From contig NC_014012.1 of NCBI RefSeq assembly GCF_000091325.1, forward strand, positions 434,001 to 498,000: DNA of 64,000 nt. Reading direction: 5' to 3'. The translations under genes and the position numbers were made by a program. The notes beneath the pieces are model-generated. The model was given only the letters and a program-made list of their open reading frames with translations. It ran no database searches and was not told the DNA's origin. Shown here one piece after another: positions 26,734 to 36,016 of the stretch (the stretch's first letter is position 1; each line of letters begins with the position of its first letter). The stretch is from Shewanella violacea DSS12 (GTDB lineage Bacteria > Pseudomonadota > Gammaproteobacteria > Enterobacterales > Shewanellaceae).

Positions 26734-27603
26734 ATGTCTATAAGACGGATAACCGACAATCAATCTCAACCTCAGGTTAACTCAGGTTCGCTGCTAAAAC
26801 ACAGCTTCAATGCCCTTTGGTTATCAGATATTCATCTTGGTAGTAAAGATTGTAAGGCCGAATATCTGTTGCAGTTCCTGAGACAGACTCACACCGACTC
26901 CCTATATTTGGTCGGCGACATAATAGATATCTGGGCGATGAAGCGGCGGGTGTATTGGCCCGAGTCCCATAATCAGGTGTTGCAGCAGCTGCTTATCATG
27001 GCCAAAAATGGCACTAAGATCATTTATGTACCGGGTAATCATGATGAACCATTCAAAGCCTATGTTGGTTTTAATCTGTGGGATGTTTCTATTGCCAAGG
27101 AGCATATTCATACCACACTCGGTGGCCACAAAATTTTAATGCTTCATGGCGATCAGTTCGATTCTCAGGTTTGTGTAGGCAAGGCGTTAACTAGGCTAGG
27201 AGATCGACTCTACGATCTCTTACTGGTACTCAACAGGCTGCTGCACAGAATCCGTACTCACCTGGGTTACCCTTATTGGTCATTGGCCAGCTATATAAAG
27301 CTCAGAGTTAATAAGGCGCAGCAGGCCATTGGCCTGTTTCGTGCCGCTGTTGTCAGTTATGCCCAAGATCAAGAGGTCGATGGGGTGATATGTGGTCATA
27401 TTCATCAGCCGGAACTGTCTCAACAGGGCAAACTCTTTTATGCCAACGACGGTGACTGGGTGGAAAACTGCACCTTTATCGCCGAGTCGGATCGCGGAGA
27501 GTTACAGCTCCACAAGTGGGATGAACAGACAAACACCTCATTTGTTACCGCATCAATCTCATTAAACAATAAGTGTAAATCATTAAAGCAGCAGGTTGCC
27601 TAG
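26734..27603 (+). CDS. LpxH-like metallophosphoesterase
   Basis: About 289 residues from the ATG at 26734 (MSIRRITDNQ), which has a GAGAATGG site upstream. A calcineurin-like fold is marked by LWLSDIHLGSKD, VGDIIDIWAM, VPGNHDEP, LMLHGDQFD and ICGHIHQPE, which together supply the two-metal site. The closest recognised type is the UDP-2,3-diacylglucosamine hydrolase (LpxH/COG2908) group, but many such paralogues act on other substrates. It is 12 bp ahead of the ornithine-lipid synthase gene, so the pair is probably an operon in membrane-lipid metabolism. Confidence 0.8.
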   Translation: MSIRRITDNQSQPQVNSGSLLKHSFNALWLSDIHLGSKDCKAEYLLQFLRQTHTDSLYLVGDIIDIWAMKRRVYWPESHNQVLQQLLIMAKNGTKIIYVPGNHDEPFKAYVGFNLWDVSIAKEHIHTTLGGHKILMLHGDQFDSQVCVGKALTRLGDRLYDLLLVLNRLLHRIRTHLGYPYWSLASYIKLRVNKAQQAIGLFRAAVVSYAQDQEVDGVICGHIHQPELSQQGKLFYANDGDWVENCTFIAESDRGELQLHKWDEQTNTSFVTASISLNNKCKSLKQQVA

Positions 27604-27615
27604 AGAGGTTCAAGG

Positions 27616-29376
27616 ATGATATTTACCGTCGATAATATGGTTGAAAAAAACTTACCTAAGCTGAATCAAACGCCTTGGCTGGCAGCTCCGACTAAGGCCA
27701 TACTCAGGTATCTACTCAAAGAGAAAGAGTGTAATGACATTGCCGCCGAATATGCCTATCTAAAAGGCGTCGACTTTGTTGAGCAAATCTTAGCTAATTT
27801 TAATTTTACTTACTCAGTGCCCAGCAGTGAAATTGAGAATATCCCCAGTGAAGGGCGGGTGGTGATTTATGCTAACCATCCCATAGGTTCCTTAGATGCA
27901 CTGGCCTTGATCAAACTCATCAGTAAGGTAAGACCCGATATCAAGGTTGTCGCTAATGAGCTTTTGATGGCGCTGGAGCCTCTGCATTCCATATTATTGC
28001 CGGTACGTAACATGACCGGAGGAACGCCAAAAGAGCATCTGGAAAACATTCACCAACATCTGCGGGGAGAGGGAGCCGTGCTTATCTTCCCTTCGGGAGA
28101 AGTTTCTCGTCTCAGGCCCTATGGAGTGACCGACTTGCACTGGCATAGCGGTTTCCTGAAAATAGCCAAGGCCTGTAACTCGCCTCTGTTACCCATTTAT
28201 GTGGATGCTAAAAATTCGGCGGCATTTTATGGTGCTTCCATGATCTACAAGCCACTAGCCAGCCTGTTATTGGTCAAAGAGATGTTTAAGCAGGCCAAGC
28301 GCACCATGCCGATTAGGATAGGGCAATTGATCCCTAAAGAGGCTGTAAACAGCAATGACTTCCCCTTGAAGACCAAGGTAAAACTGCTGAAAAGTCACCT
28401 TTATCGTATCGGCAAGAATCTTAGTCCCTTGTTCACCACCCAAAATGCCATCGCTCATCCTGAGTCCAGAAGTGAATTACAGCAGGCACTCAAGGCCTGT
28501 GAGTTACTGGGGGAGACCAGTGACAATAAGCAGATATTTCTCTATCAGCATTCAGGATCTAACCCAATAATGCGCGAGGTGGCGCGACTCAGGGAAGTGG
28601 CATTTAGGGCGGTTGGTGAAGGCAGCGGTAAGCGTCGTGATACCGATAAATATGATGCTTATTATCAGCATATTATCCTTTGGGATAGAGAAGCGTTAGA
28701 GCTGGTGGGCTCGTATCGGTTTGCCAGTGTTAAACAAGTTCATCAGCAAATAGGTACAGAGAGCTTGTATAGCCAATCTCTATTCCGATATTCCGATGAA
28801 TTTAATTCTTATTTTGAACAGGGATTAGAGATGGGACGCAGCTTCGTGCAGCCCAAGTATTGGGGCAAACGCAGCCTGGATTATCTTTGGATGGGGATTG
28901 GGGCCTATTTAACCAAGCATCCCGAGATCCGTTATCTGTTTGGTCCGGTTTCCATCAGTGATCAGTTACCTGAGCAGGCTAAAGAGATGCTGGTATATTT
29001 CTACCAGACTCAATTTAAAGGGGGGGCCGACTTGGTTCGCTCTAATTCACCTTACACTTTTACTAAGGCGCGAGAATCTCAATTAGCGCAATGGTTCGAT
29101 GGGCTGGATTATACTCTAGGCTTCAAAGTGCTAAAGCAAACCTTAGCCAGCATGAATACTGCGGTGCCGACGCTCTATAAGCAATATGGCGATCTATGCG
29201 ATCCAGGTGGGGTGCAGTTTCTGGATTTCGGTATCGATGCTGAATTTGGTGATTGCATAGATGGTCTGGTCTTAGTGGATCTACAAAAACTCAAACATAA
29301 GAAGCGTAGCCGTTATCTGGATTGCCACAGGTCCGAACTGAATGTGAATTCGGAAGATGTGATTATCGTTAGGTAA
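27616..29376 (+). CDS. olsF: Bifunctional acyltransferase, OlsF-type ornithine lipid synthase
   Basis: A 586-residue fusion. The N-terminal half (about 60-285) is a PlsC/OlsA-like O-acyltransferase with the catalytic motif NHPIGSLDALALIK, the second block VRNMTGGTPKEHLENI and FPSGEVSRLRP. The C-terminal half (about 300-580) is an OlsB-like GNAT N-acyltransferase with EVARLREVAFRAVGEGSGKR, DAYYQHIILWDREALELVGS and EMGRSFVQPKYWG. This is the layout of OlsF, known in Serratia and related bacteria, which acylates ornithine twice to make a phosphorus-free membrane lipid. It follows a phosphoesterase gene by 12 bp. Similar proteins are often annotated only as hemolysin or lysophospholipid acyltransferase, so the exact substrate is inferred. 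Confidence 0.8.
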   Translation: MIFTVDNMVEKNLPKLNQTPWLAAPTKAILRYLLKEKECNDIAAEYAYLKGVDFVEQILANFNFTYSVPSSEIENIPSEGRVVIYANHPIGSLDALALIKLISKVRPDIKVVANELLMALEPLHSILLPVRNMTGGTPKEHLENIHQHLRGEGAVLIFPSGEVSRLRPYGVTDLHWHSGFLKIAKACNSPLLPIYVDAKNSAAFYGASMIYKPLASLLLVKEMFKQAKRTMPIRIGQLIPKEAVNSNDFPLKTKVKLLKSHLYRIGKNLSPLFTTQNAIAHPESRSELQQALKACELLGETSDNKQIFLYQHSGSNPIMREVARLREVAFRAVGEGSGKRRDTDKYDAYYQHIILWDREALELVGSYRFASVKQVHQQIGTESLYSQSLFRYSDEFNSYFEQGLEMGRSFVQPKYWGKRSLDYLWMGIGAYLTKHPEIRYLFGPVSISDQLPEQAKEMLVYFYQTQFKGGADLVRSNSPYTFTKARESQLAQWFDGLDYTLGFKVLKQTLASMNTAVPTLYKQYGDLCDPGGVQFLDFGIDAEFGDCIDGLVLVDLQKLKHKKRSRYLDCHRSELNVNSEDVIIVR

Positions 29377-29531
29377 TGATTCTGATAGGTATCAGCTAGC
29401 GAGTATCTCTTTATTGGCAGTATTCAGTTTATGAAGGGTCCAGTCAAGGTTAGCTAATGGGGGCAGGATTTGTTATTTTATTCGCTACATCAGTGAAAAA
29501 TAAACAAAAACTAACTTTCCAGGAATTGAGT

Positions 29532-30743
29532 ATGGGCGAACATATAGTCATTTTAGTTATTGCATTGGTTGTGCTGCTCTATGGCTATATCTCTAAGGCA
29601 TTATCCCAGAAAAATATATCTGGTCCCATGATGTTTACCAGCTTCGGACTATTGCTCTCTCCCTTCGGGTTTAATATTACTCAGGTGGAGGTCAATGCCG
29701 AATTTGTGACGATTATCGTCGAAATTGCTCTGGTGCTTGTACTTTTTGCCGATGCGGCTTTGCTGGATCTTAACTTGCTGCGAAAATCCTGGAAGATCCC
29801 CGCCAGGCTGCTGTTTATTGGTCTGCCAATCACTATTCTTGCTGGTACCTATGTCGGGAGTTTGATTTTCCCCGATGAACCTCTGATCTATCTTATTTTG
29901 TTAGCCTTATTACTCACGCCTACGGATGCGGCACTGGGTAAGGCTGTGGTGTCTGATCCTAACGTGCCGAAGAAGATACGCTCCAGTATCAATGTGGAGA
30001 GTGGCTTAAACGATGGTATCGTCTTCCCTCTAGTATTAACCGTAGTGGCCATGATCAGCAGTGGCCTGACTCAGGCCGCTGATAGCTCTTGGGTTGGCTA
30101 TGTGTTCGAGCAGATCATATTCGGTGCCTTGGTTGGCGGCGCTGTAGGTTATCTGGGCACTACCATTACGGTTAAAGCTGTAAAAAACAATTGGATGGAG
30201 TCAAGTTATCAGAACTTGATCCCCATAGCATTAGCCATACTGTCATTTTATCTGGCGGAGTCTCTGTCGGGTAATGGCTTCATCGCGGCTTTCTTTGCCG
30301 GGCTTTATGCCGGTAATACCTGTGAGATAAGCAGACAGCATATCGAAGATTTTGCCGAAACCGAAGGCGAGCTGTTTGTCTTGGTGAGTTTCTTCCTGTT
30401 TGGACTGGCGTTTGTGCCTATCACCTTGGCTCATATCAGTTTAGACGTTGTCCTCTACGCCTTCTTAAGTCTAACTGTGCTGCGTATGCTGCCGGTTATC
30501 ATCAGTCTAATAGGTGCCAAGTTGGACCTGTCGACCATGTTCTTTATCGCCTGGTTCGGGCCTAGAGGGATAGCTTCTATCCTTTATGTGTTGATCGTGG
30601 CCCATGAGATGGGCTCAATAGACGGCTTTGAGACCGTCTATTCTGTAGTAACTGTGACCGTATTGATGAGTATCTTTGCCCATGGATTGACGGCACAACC
30701 CTTAGCTAATTGGTATGCCAAGTCTCATAGGGAAGATAACTAG
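29532..30743 (+). CDS. Cation:proton antiporter (NhaP/CPA1 type)
   Basis: About 403 residues from the ATG at 29532 (MGEHIVILVIALVVLLYGYI), which has AGGAA 7 bases upstream; the longer frame from 29457 lacks a good site. Twelve or so membrane helices carry CPA1 features such as LLTPTDAALGKAVVSDP and the ion-binding NVESGLNDGIVFPLVL, plus a C-terminal AWFGPRGIASILY. It should exchange Na+ or K+ for H+. It lies about 155 bp after olsF and ends with a strong terminator. Confidence 0.88.
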   Translation: MGEHIVILVIALVVLLYGYISKALSQKNISGPMMFTSFGLLLSPFGFNITQVEVNAEFVTIIVEIALVLVLFADAALLDLNLLRKSWKIPARLLFIGLPITILAGTYVGSLIFPDEPLIYLILLALLLTPTDAALGKAVVSDPNVPKKIRSSINVESGLNDGIVFPLVLTVVAMISSGLTQAADSSWVGYVFEQIIFGALVGGAVGYLGTTITVKAVKNNWMESSYQNLIPIALAILSFYLAESLSGNGFIAAFFAGLYAGNTCEISRQHIEDFAETEGELFVLVSFFLFGLAFVPITLAHISLDVVLYAFLSLTVLRMLPVIISLIGAKLDLSTMFFIAWFGPRGIASILYVLIVAHEMGSIDGFETVYSVVTVTVLMSIFAHGLTAQPLANWYAKSHREDN

Positions 30744-30769
30744 CTGTAATCCTATCATCTAGAGTTAAC

Positions 30770-30805
30770 AAGTTTAAAGGAGCTATATATCGCTCCTTTA
30801 AACTT
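30770..30805 (+). terminator. Terminator after the antiporter gene
   Basis: AAGTTTAAAGGAGC and GCTCCTTTAAACTT form a perfect 14-bp stem with an 8-base loop, 27 bp past the stop. Confidence 0.85.
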
Positions 30806-30915
30806 TATAAGCCTTTAATAAAAAATACTTTTAAAGTTAATAGGTAATGTTTGAAATAATTCCAAATATTAAAAACTAATTAATTAGCTGATCCTAATTT
30901 GATGATTTGTTAGCA

Positions 30916-30939
30916 TTAAAACTAATTCGTTAGTTTTAA
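30916..30939. promoter_or_regulatory. Palindrome upstream of the blaI remnant (candidate operator)
   Basis: TTAAAACTAA-TTCG-TTAGTTTTAA has perfect 10-bp arms and lies 34 bp before the remnant's ATG. A second short palindrome, CTAATTAATTAG (30876-30887), lies upstream. BlaI/MecI/CopY repressors bind such sites near their own genes. Confidence 0.55.
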
Positions 30940-30973
30940 ACTTTCCACTAATTATAAATTATCGGATGGGACC

Positions 30974-31135
30974 ATGGCGAGAAAGAAGCAAGCTGTATTG
31001 ACCGATTCAGAGCAGGAGATCATGGAGATACTCTGGTGCGTTAAAGAAGTCGAGGTACGTGATATCACCGATGAATTGTCAAAATCTAAAGTCGTCGCCC
31101 ATAACTCAGTGCAGACCATGTTTGAGCCTCGCTGA
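30974..31135 (+). pseudogene. Truncated BlaI/MecI/CopY-type repressor
   Basis: A 53-residue frame: MARKKQAVLTDSEQEIMEIL, VEVRDITDELSKSKVVAHNS, then VQTMFEPR and a stop. This is the winged-helix start of a BlaI/MecI repressor (normally about 120-130 residues) that stops just after the recognition helix VAHNSVQTM. The wing and dimerisation domain are missing, and no BlaR1/M56 peptidase partner is present. It is probably a remnant of a lost blaI-blaR1 pair. Confidence 0.75.
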
Positions 31136-31207
31136 GTAAATACCATTGACATATCGAGTATAAAACCAGTTAATGATAGTAATTACCATTCGTATTAAGT
31201 GGTCTGT

Positions 31208-31582
31208 ATGTGCCAATGTTTTCCACAGTTTGATAGTCAAGATCCTGCCATCAATGTGCTACGTCATAAGATCCGTCATGGTGAAGAGGTCGATAACCCT
31301 AGCCTGGTTTTGATCTGGTTTTCCATGGAACTAACCCTTATGGGAGCCTGTAAACATGCTGCTTGGTCACTCCATGTGGCAGAGTATCGATTATTGCTCG
31401 ATACTTTAGCTGATGACATGCTCGAAGGGCATTGGCGTTTGTGGTGCTTGGATAACATCTATAAACCTTTATGTGCCTTGTCTAGACTGGTTGATAGTGA
31501 CTCTCAGAAACAAGAGTTAGAACAACTTTTCTATGAGCTAAGAGTGACTAGCCAGTTTTTCCAATCTGGTTTAGCCCACTGA
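31208..31582 (+). CDS. Hypothetical protein upstream of fumC
   Basis: About 124 residues from the ATG at 31208 (MCQCFPQFDSQDPAINVLRH), with GTG at 31199 as an alternative. It is mostly helical, rich in Leu and Trp (PSLVLIWFSMELTLMGACKH, MLEGHWRLWCLDNIYKPLCA), with an N-terminal CxC pair and no signal peptide. No family was recognised. It is 37 bp ahead of fumC in the same direction, so the two may be co-transcribed. Confidence 0.6.
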   Translation: MCQCFPQFDSQDPAINVLRHKIRHGEEVDNPSLVLIWFSMELTLMGACKHAAWSLHVAEYRLLLDTLADDMLEGHWRLWCLDNIYKPLCALSRLVDSDSQKQELEQLFYELRVTSQFFQSGLAH

Positions 31583-31619
31583 TTGAACTAATTAGTAAGT
31601 AATAATGGAAAGGAAGATC

Positions 31620-32996
31620 ATGACTACACGTATTGAAAGAGACAGTATGGGAGAGCTAGAGGTGCCAGCTTCGGCGCTATATGGAGCTCAAACACAGCGA
31701 GCGGTGAATAACTTTCCTATCAGTGGCAAGAGAATGCCCGAGGCATTTATTCGTGCCTTACTCCTGGCCAAGTCAGCTGCGGCTCAGGCTAATGCCAAGC
31801 TGAAGTTGCTGCCACAAGATATGGCTGATGGTATCTCAGATGCTGTGTCTCAGTTACTCGATGATAAGGCCATGATGCAGCACTTCCCGGTGGATGTGTT
31901 TCAAACTGGCTCGGGCACTAGCTCGAACATGAATGCTAACGAAGTATTAGCCACTATGGCCTCTAAAATTGCTAATCAAACCGTAGGGGCTAATGATCAT
32001 GTCAATTATGGTCAGAGCAGTAACGATATCATCCCTTCCTGTATTCATATCAGTGCCGCCATGGAGTTGGATAATTGTTTATTACCAGCACTCGATCACT
32101 TGGTGAAAGTGATTAAGCACAAGGCCGCCGAAGTCGATCATCACATTAAGACGGGCCGTACTCACCTTATGGATGCCATGCCTGTGCGCATGAGTCAGAG
32201 TCTGCTGAGTTGGGCGAGTCAGATAGAACAGAATATAGATCTGATCCATGGGATTAAGCCGAGATTACAGAGTCTGGCCCAAGGAGGGACAGCTGTGGGG
32301 ACTGGCATCAATGCCCATGCAGATTTTGCCGCGGAGTTTAACCATCAGCTCAGTCAGGCTACCGGCCTCACGTTTACTCCGGCAAGTAATTTTTTCAGTC
32401 ATATTGGTACACAAGATATAGCTGTCTCATTATCGGGGCAGTTGAAAGCTGTGGCCGTATCTATGATGAAGATAGCTAACGACTTACGTTGGATGAATTC
32501 TGGACCATTAGCGGGATTGGGGGAGATAGAGCTCCAAGCCCTACAACCTGGTTCATCTATCATGCCTGGTAAGGTCAATCCCGTGATCCCCGAGGCGGCC
32601 ACTATGGTCGCGGCTCAGGTCATAGGTAACGATAGTGCCATTACTGTAGGCGGTCAGGCTGGTAATTTTGAATTAAATGTCATGCTGCCCATGATAGCCG
32701 ACAACTTACTTTCAAGCATAAGCTTGCTGGCGAATGTCAGTTACCTATTGGCAGATAAGGCTATAGCGACATTTAAGGTTAACGAGGCGCAATTACAGAA
32801 AGCCTTGGCTCGTAATCCTATTCTAGTGACCGCGCTAAATCCCATTATCGGTTATGAAAAGGCCGCAGAAATTGCCAAGAAATCCTATAAAGAGGGCAGG
32901 GCCGTGCTGGATGTAGCCGAGGAGGAAACTAACATTCCTCGTGAGGAACTAGAGAAACTATTAGATCCAGCCAAGCTCACCTTAGGTGGACTTTAA
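31620..32996 (+). CDS. fumC: Class II fumarate hydratase
   Basis: About 458 residues from the ATG at 31620 (MTTRIERDSMGELEVPASAL), chosen because GGAAAGGAAG lies just upstream. The fumarase/aspartase signature GSSIMPGKVNP (flexible catalytic Ser loop), VFQTGSGTSSNMNANEV, GQSSNDIIPS and KTGRTHLMDAMPV are all intact. It hydrates fumarate to L-malate in the TCA cycle without an iron-sulfur cluster. Length matches E. coli FumC closely. Confidence 0.96.
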   Translation: MTTRIERDSMGELEVPASALYGAQTQRAVNNFPISGKRMPEAFIRALLLAKSAAAQANAKLKLLPQDMADGISDAVSQLLDDKAMMQHFPVDVFQTGSGTSSNMNANEVLATMASKIANQTVGANDHVNYGQSSNDIIPSCIHISAAMELDNCLLPALDHLVKVIKHKAAEVDHHIKTGRTHLMDAMPVRMSQSLLSWASQIEQNIDLIHGIKPRLQSLAQGGTAVGTGINAHADFAAEFNHQLSQATGLTFTPASNFFSHIGTQDIAVSLSGQLKAVAVSMMKIANDLRWMNSGPLAGLGEIELQALQPGSSIMPGKVNPVIPEAATMVAAQVIGNDSAITVGGQAGNFELNVMLPMIADNLLSSISLLANVSYLLADKAIATFKVNEAQLQKALARNPILVTALNPIIGYEKAAEIAKKSYKEGRAVLDVAEEETNIPREELEKLLDPAKLTLGGL

Positions 32997-33038
32997 TCCA
33001 TTTAATTCAGAGGATAAAGGGAGAGGAAATAGATATTC

Positions 33039-33060
33039 AAGGGAGAGCTAGCTCTCCCTT
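33039..33060. terminator. Bidirectional terminator between fumC and the PAP2 gene
   Basis: AAGGGAGAGC-TA-GCTCTCCCTT is a perfect palindrome between the convergent genes. It contains the stop codon of the PAP2 gene (33048-33050). Confidence 0.7.
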
Positions 33061-33875
33061 ATCTGGGTTTGTTTATCTTTAAATTGAAACTTGCTGCACA
33101 TGTAGACGGTAAGAGAGATAAGCGCCGTGATGATTAGGTAGCGGTTCAGCAGGAGAACAGAGAAAGGATCTTTGCCTAAATTCTTTAACTCACTCACTAG
33201 CACTATCATGGATAGGGCAAAGATAATCCAATACTGATACTTGAGTCTTAGTGTCGATAGTGGTGCTGCACTGCAAGCAAGGTAGGCCAATAACCAGCCT
33301 AATATCGCGCCAAAGGCTATGTCTTCAGGCCAGTGTGCCCCAACCGCAATACGAGAAAGACCAACGGCAACCGCCAACATCAACACGCTTAGCTTGCACC
33401 ATAGCTTATCGGCCAATAGCCAAATAACTCCCGCTAATGCGAAGGCTGTAGTCGTGTGTCCTGAGGGGAATGCATGCTCATAGCGAGCCTTACCTATTAT
33501 ATTGATTACCTCAAGCAAGGCTGCAGGCCTAGGGGCATCAAAATATTGTTTAAAAATGTGCACGCATATTGCGCACAGAAGAGTGGTGACTATGACTCGA
33601 TATAGCCATTGGGGCTTATAAGTGAGGCAAATCAAGATCAAGGCTCCAGCTGTAATGCCGTCGCCAAGGTCGGTCACACTGAGTAGTAACCAGCTAGGTA
33701 GACTTGCACCAAGTTCATTGAACCAGTTGAAGGTGTCTAAATTGGTTTGGGCATTTAAGGTGAGAATATGGAAGATAAATAACAGCAGTAATACAGATAG
33801 GAAGCTGGTGTTAATTACTGAGCCATGTGGCTGTTTGGAAGCCTCAACTCGATTGAGTTCGTGTGTCGGTAACAT
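33048..33875 (-). CDS. PAP2-family membrane phosphatase
   Basis: A 275-residue membrane protein with the three phosphatidic-acid-phosphatase motifs: the K(x)6RP-like FDAPRPAAL (about residues 113-121), FPSGHTTTAFA (about 136-146) and SRIAVGAHWPEDIAFG (about 170-185). It should dephosphorylate a lipid phosphate such as undecaprenyl or phosphatidylglycerol phosphate at the periplasmic face. An N-terminal helix and C-terminal helices extend beyond the core. It converges on fumC. Confidence 0.88.
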   Translation of the reverse strand: MLPTHELNRVEASKQPHGSVINTSFLSVLLLLFIFHILTLNAQTNLDTFNWFNELGASLPSWLLLSVTDLGDGITAGALILICLTYKPQWLYRVIVTTLLCAICVHIFKQYFDAPRPAALLEVINIIGKARYEHAFPSGHTTTAFALAGVIWLLADKLWCKLSVLMLAVAVGLSRIAVGAHWPEDIAFGAILGWLLAYLACSAAPLSTLRLKYQYWIIFALSMIVLVSELKNLGKDPFSVLLLNRYLIITALISLTVYMCSKFQFKDKQTQIRES

Positions 33876-34285
33876 AAACAGATACTCTTATTTTTATTAT
33901 ATGTAGTATTTTTAGTTTAAAGCGACAGGTTCGACCGGACTCTTGCGAGAAATGTAGGCCTGAAGCAAATTATTAACATAGACAAAAAATTAGCTGTCAT
34001 ATGTTGAAATCCGTTTCAGTCATTGAAAGTCTTATTTTAGAGGATGATTCTTTAACAACTCCATATTTAAACACTGTGGATGTAATGTCAATGTGATCAA
34101 TGAGTTGCTAATGTTGGCGAGGCTTGCGTGGGAGGTGATAAGTTCTGTGATTTATATAAAATACCAGAGTTAATCAATGTTAATACGCAAAAAGGCGGAG
34201 GAAATATAGGATGTGGCGTATTGTTGGCTGATGCCACTAGTGTAATCAATTTTATCTTTACACTAGTGGGTAGCAAAAATGCAGG
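33876..34285. other. Intergenic region with a terminator at its right end
   Basis: No gene seen. CCACTAGTGTAA and TTACACTAGTGG (34234-34269) form a 12-bp stem and should terminate the minus-strand methyltransferase gene that stops at 34286. The left part holds the PAP2 promoter region. Confidence 0.6.
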
Positions 34286-35293
34286 CTAACTTATTACCAG
34301 AGAAACCATCTTAAGTGGGTGATTACCGTCGAATGAAGGGAAGTCCTGATGGCAATCGAGCCAGGTATGGCTGGTAACTAAGCGGCCCTGTTTTTCGACA
34401 CAACGAACCAGGGCATCGAACCAGGCATTGCGTTCGACCTTAGCGACATTGTTACAACAGACAATACTACCGCCCGGTTTTGTTGTCAGTAGTGCTGGCT
34501 TAAACAGGCTCTGATAGTCATTGATAAGATCGACGATACCGAAAGGACTCTTAGCGAAACGCGGCGGGTCGAGAAATACTAAGTCAAATTGAGTCCTAGG
34601 CATTTTAGGGTATTTAGGTAGCTTCTGGTTTCTACGTCCACCGACTTTAAGTCCAGCTAGCTGACGCAGGGCTGGGAAGGCATCACTTTGGACAAATTCA
34701 CAGACATCACTGACATCATTAAGCTCGGCATTGGTTTTTCCTGCGGCTAATGCAAAGGATGAAAAATCTATATTCACCACCCTGCTGGCTCCGCCGACTG
34801 CAGCCGCAGTCCCTATGCCGCAGGTATAGGAAAATAGATTGAGTACGGTTTTATTCAGGCTGTTTGCCTTGACGAATTCACGACCCGCGCGCATATCCAG
34901 AAACAGTAAGGGATCTTGTCCCTCATGTCTGAGCTTAGAGGTAAACTTGATGCCATTCTCATGCATCACCTGAGCTTGATTGGCGAAGTCATGGGTAATG
35001 ACATCTAGTGTGTTCATGACTCGGGAATTTTTATCGGCGCGATCGTTGTAAATAATGGCTAGGTCTTCGACCTTAGTCAGCGACTCACTAATCTCTTTTA
35101 GCTCGTCTGCAGTCAATGTCTGGTGAAAACTCTGAATTAACCAAGCTTGGCCATATCTATCTATATTTAAGCCATTGATGCCTTCGACTGTGCCATGAAA
35201 TACTCGGTAACAATCTGTGTTATTTTTTTTCGCTTGGACAAGCAAGTCTTGTCGCTTTTCGAAAGCTGTGGCTAATAATGTGGAGATAGACAT
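34286..35293 (-). CDS. Class I SAM-dependent methyltransferase, RlmI-like family
   Basis: About 335 residues from the ATG at 35293 (MSISTLLATAFEKRQDLLVQ); the longer frame to 35371 adds a stretch with no support. After an N-terminal RNA-binding-like region comes a Rossmann methyltransferase (about 150-335) with LNLFSYTCGIGTAAAVGGAS, VVNIDFSSFALA and the substrate motif LVFLDPPRFAKS. This fits the COG1092 23S rRNA (cytosine-C5) methyltransferase group, but the exact target base is not determined. A hairpin terminator follows. Confidence 0.78.
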   Translation of the reverse strand: MSISTLLATAFEKRQDLLVQAKKNNTDCYRVFHGTVEGINGLNIDRYGQAWLIQSFHQTLTADELKEISESLTKVEDLAIIYNDRADKNSRVMNTLDVITHDFANQAQVMHENGIKFTSKLRHEGQDPLLFLDMRAGREFVKANSLNKTVLNLFSYTCGIGTAAAVGGASRVVNIDFSSFALAAGKTNAELNDVSDVCEFVQSDAFPALRQLAGLKVGGRRNQKLPKYPKMPRTQFDLVFLDPPRFAKSPFGIVDLINDYQSLFKPALLTTKPGGSIVCCNNVAKVERNAWFDALVRCVEKQGRLVTSHTWLDCHQDFPSFDGNHPLKMVSLVIS

Positions 35294-35400
35294 GGTAAAT
35301 AACTCGTTTAAATGGCTAATATTGATACTAGGTAGTCGTTGCCGCGCAATGATAGCAAAATTGAGCGCCAAAATCGGCGTTAGACATGATAAAAGGTGAG

Positions 35401-36009
35401 ATGTACAGGCCTATGACTAGAATACAGAGAAAGCCAAAACTCGTTTTAGTACATGGTATTTTCAATACTGGATCTGTGATGACTTGGATGAGGAAGCAAT
35501 TTGAGTCTCAGGGATTCGAGTGCTTCACCCCGACATTAAAGCCGTTTGATGGACGTTATGGTGTCGAGTATGCCGCCAAGAGCTTAAAGAGTCAGATAGA
35601 GCATGAATACGGTGAGAATCAAAACATAGTGATTATCGGCTTTAGTATGGGGGGAATAGTTGCTAGGTATTACCTGCAGAACCTGGATGGGTATGCAAGA
35701 ACGAGTCACTTATTTACCATTTCTAGCCCTCATGCTGGCAGCTATATGGCTTATCTTCCTTATCCATCGAAAGCCATGAAACAGCTTAGACCTGATAGTG
35801 AACTGCTCCAGTCTTTAGATGAATCCGCAGACCGGCTCAATGGCCTTAAGCTGTATTCTTACAGAACATCAATAGACTGCACCATAGTGCCAAGTACCAG
35901 TTCACATTGGGAGCTGGCTGAGAATAAGAAGTTCTTCGTTGCTCTACATCTTTCTATGGTTTTCAGTAGTCAGCTCACTAATGAAATTCTAGCCCGGCTG
36001 AATGAGTAA
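35401..36009 (+). CDS. Alpha/beta hydrolase, lipase-like
   Basis: About 202 residues; ATGs at 35401 and 35413 are both possible. The fold is marked by the oxyanion strand LVLVHGIFNTGSVM, the nucleophile elbow IIGFSMGGIVARYY and the block FTISSPHAG. The C-terminal region contains DCTIVPSTSSHW, which resembles the Asp/His end of esterases and PGAP1-like hydrolases. It should act on a lipid or ester in the cytoplasm, since no signal peptide is seen. It is divergent from the methyltransferase gene. Confidence 0.8.
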   Translation: MYRPMTRIQRKPKLVLVHGIFNTGSVMTWMRKQFESQGFECFTPTLKPFDGRYGVEYAAKSLKSQIEHEYGENQNIVIIGFSMGGIVARYYLQNLDGYARTSHLFTISSPHAGSYMAYLPYPSKAMKQLRPDSELLQSLDESADRLNGLKLYSYRTSIDCTIVPSTSSHWELAENKKFFVALHLSMVFSSQLTNEILARLNE

Positions 36010-36016
36010 CTATTTC

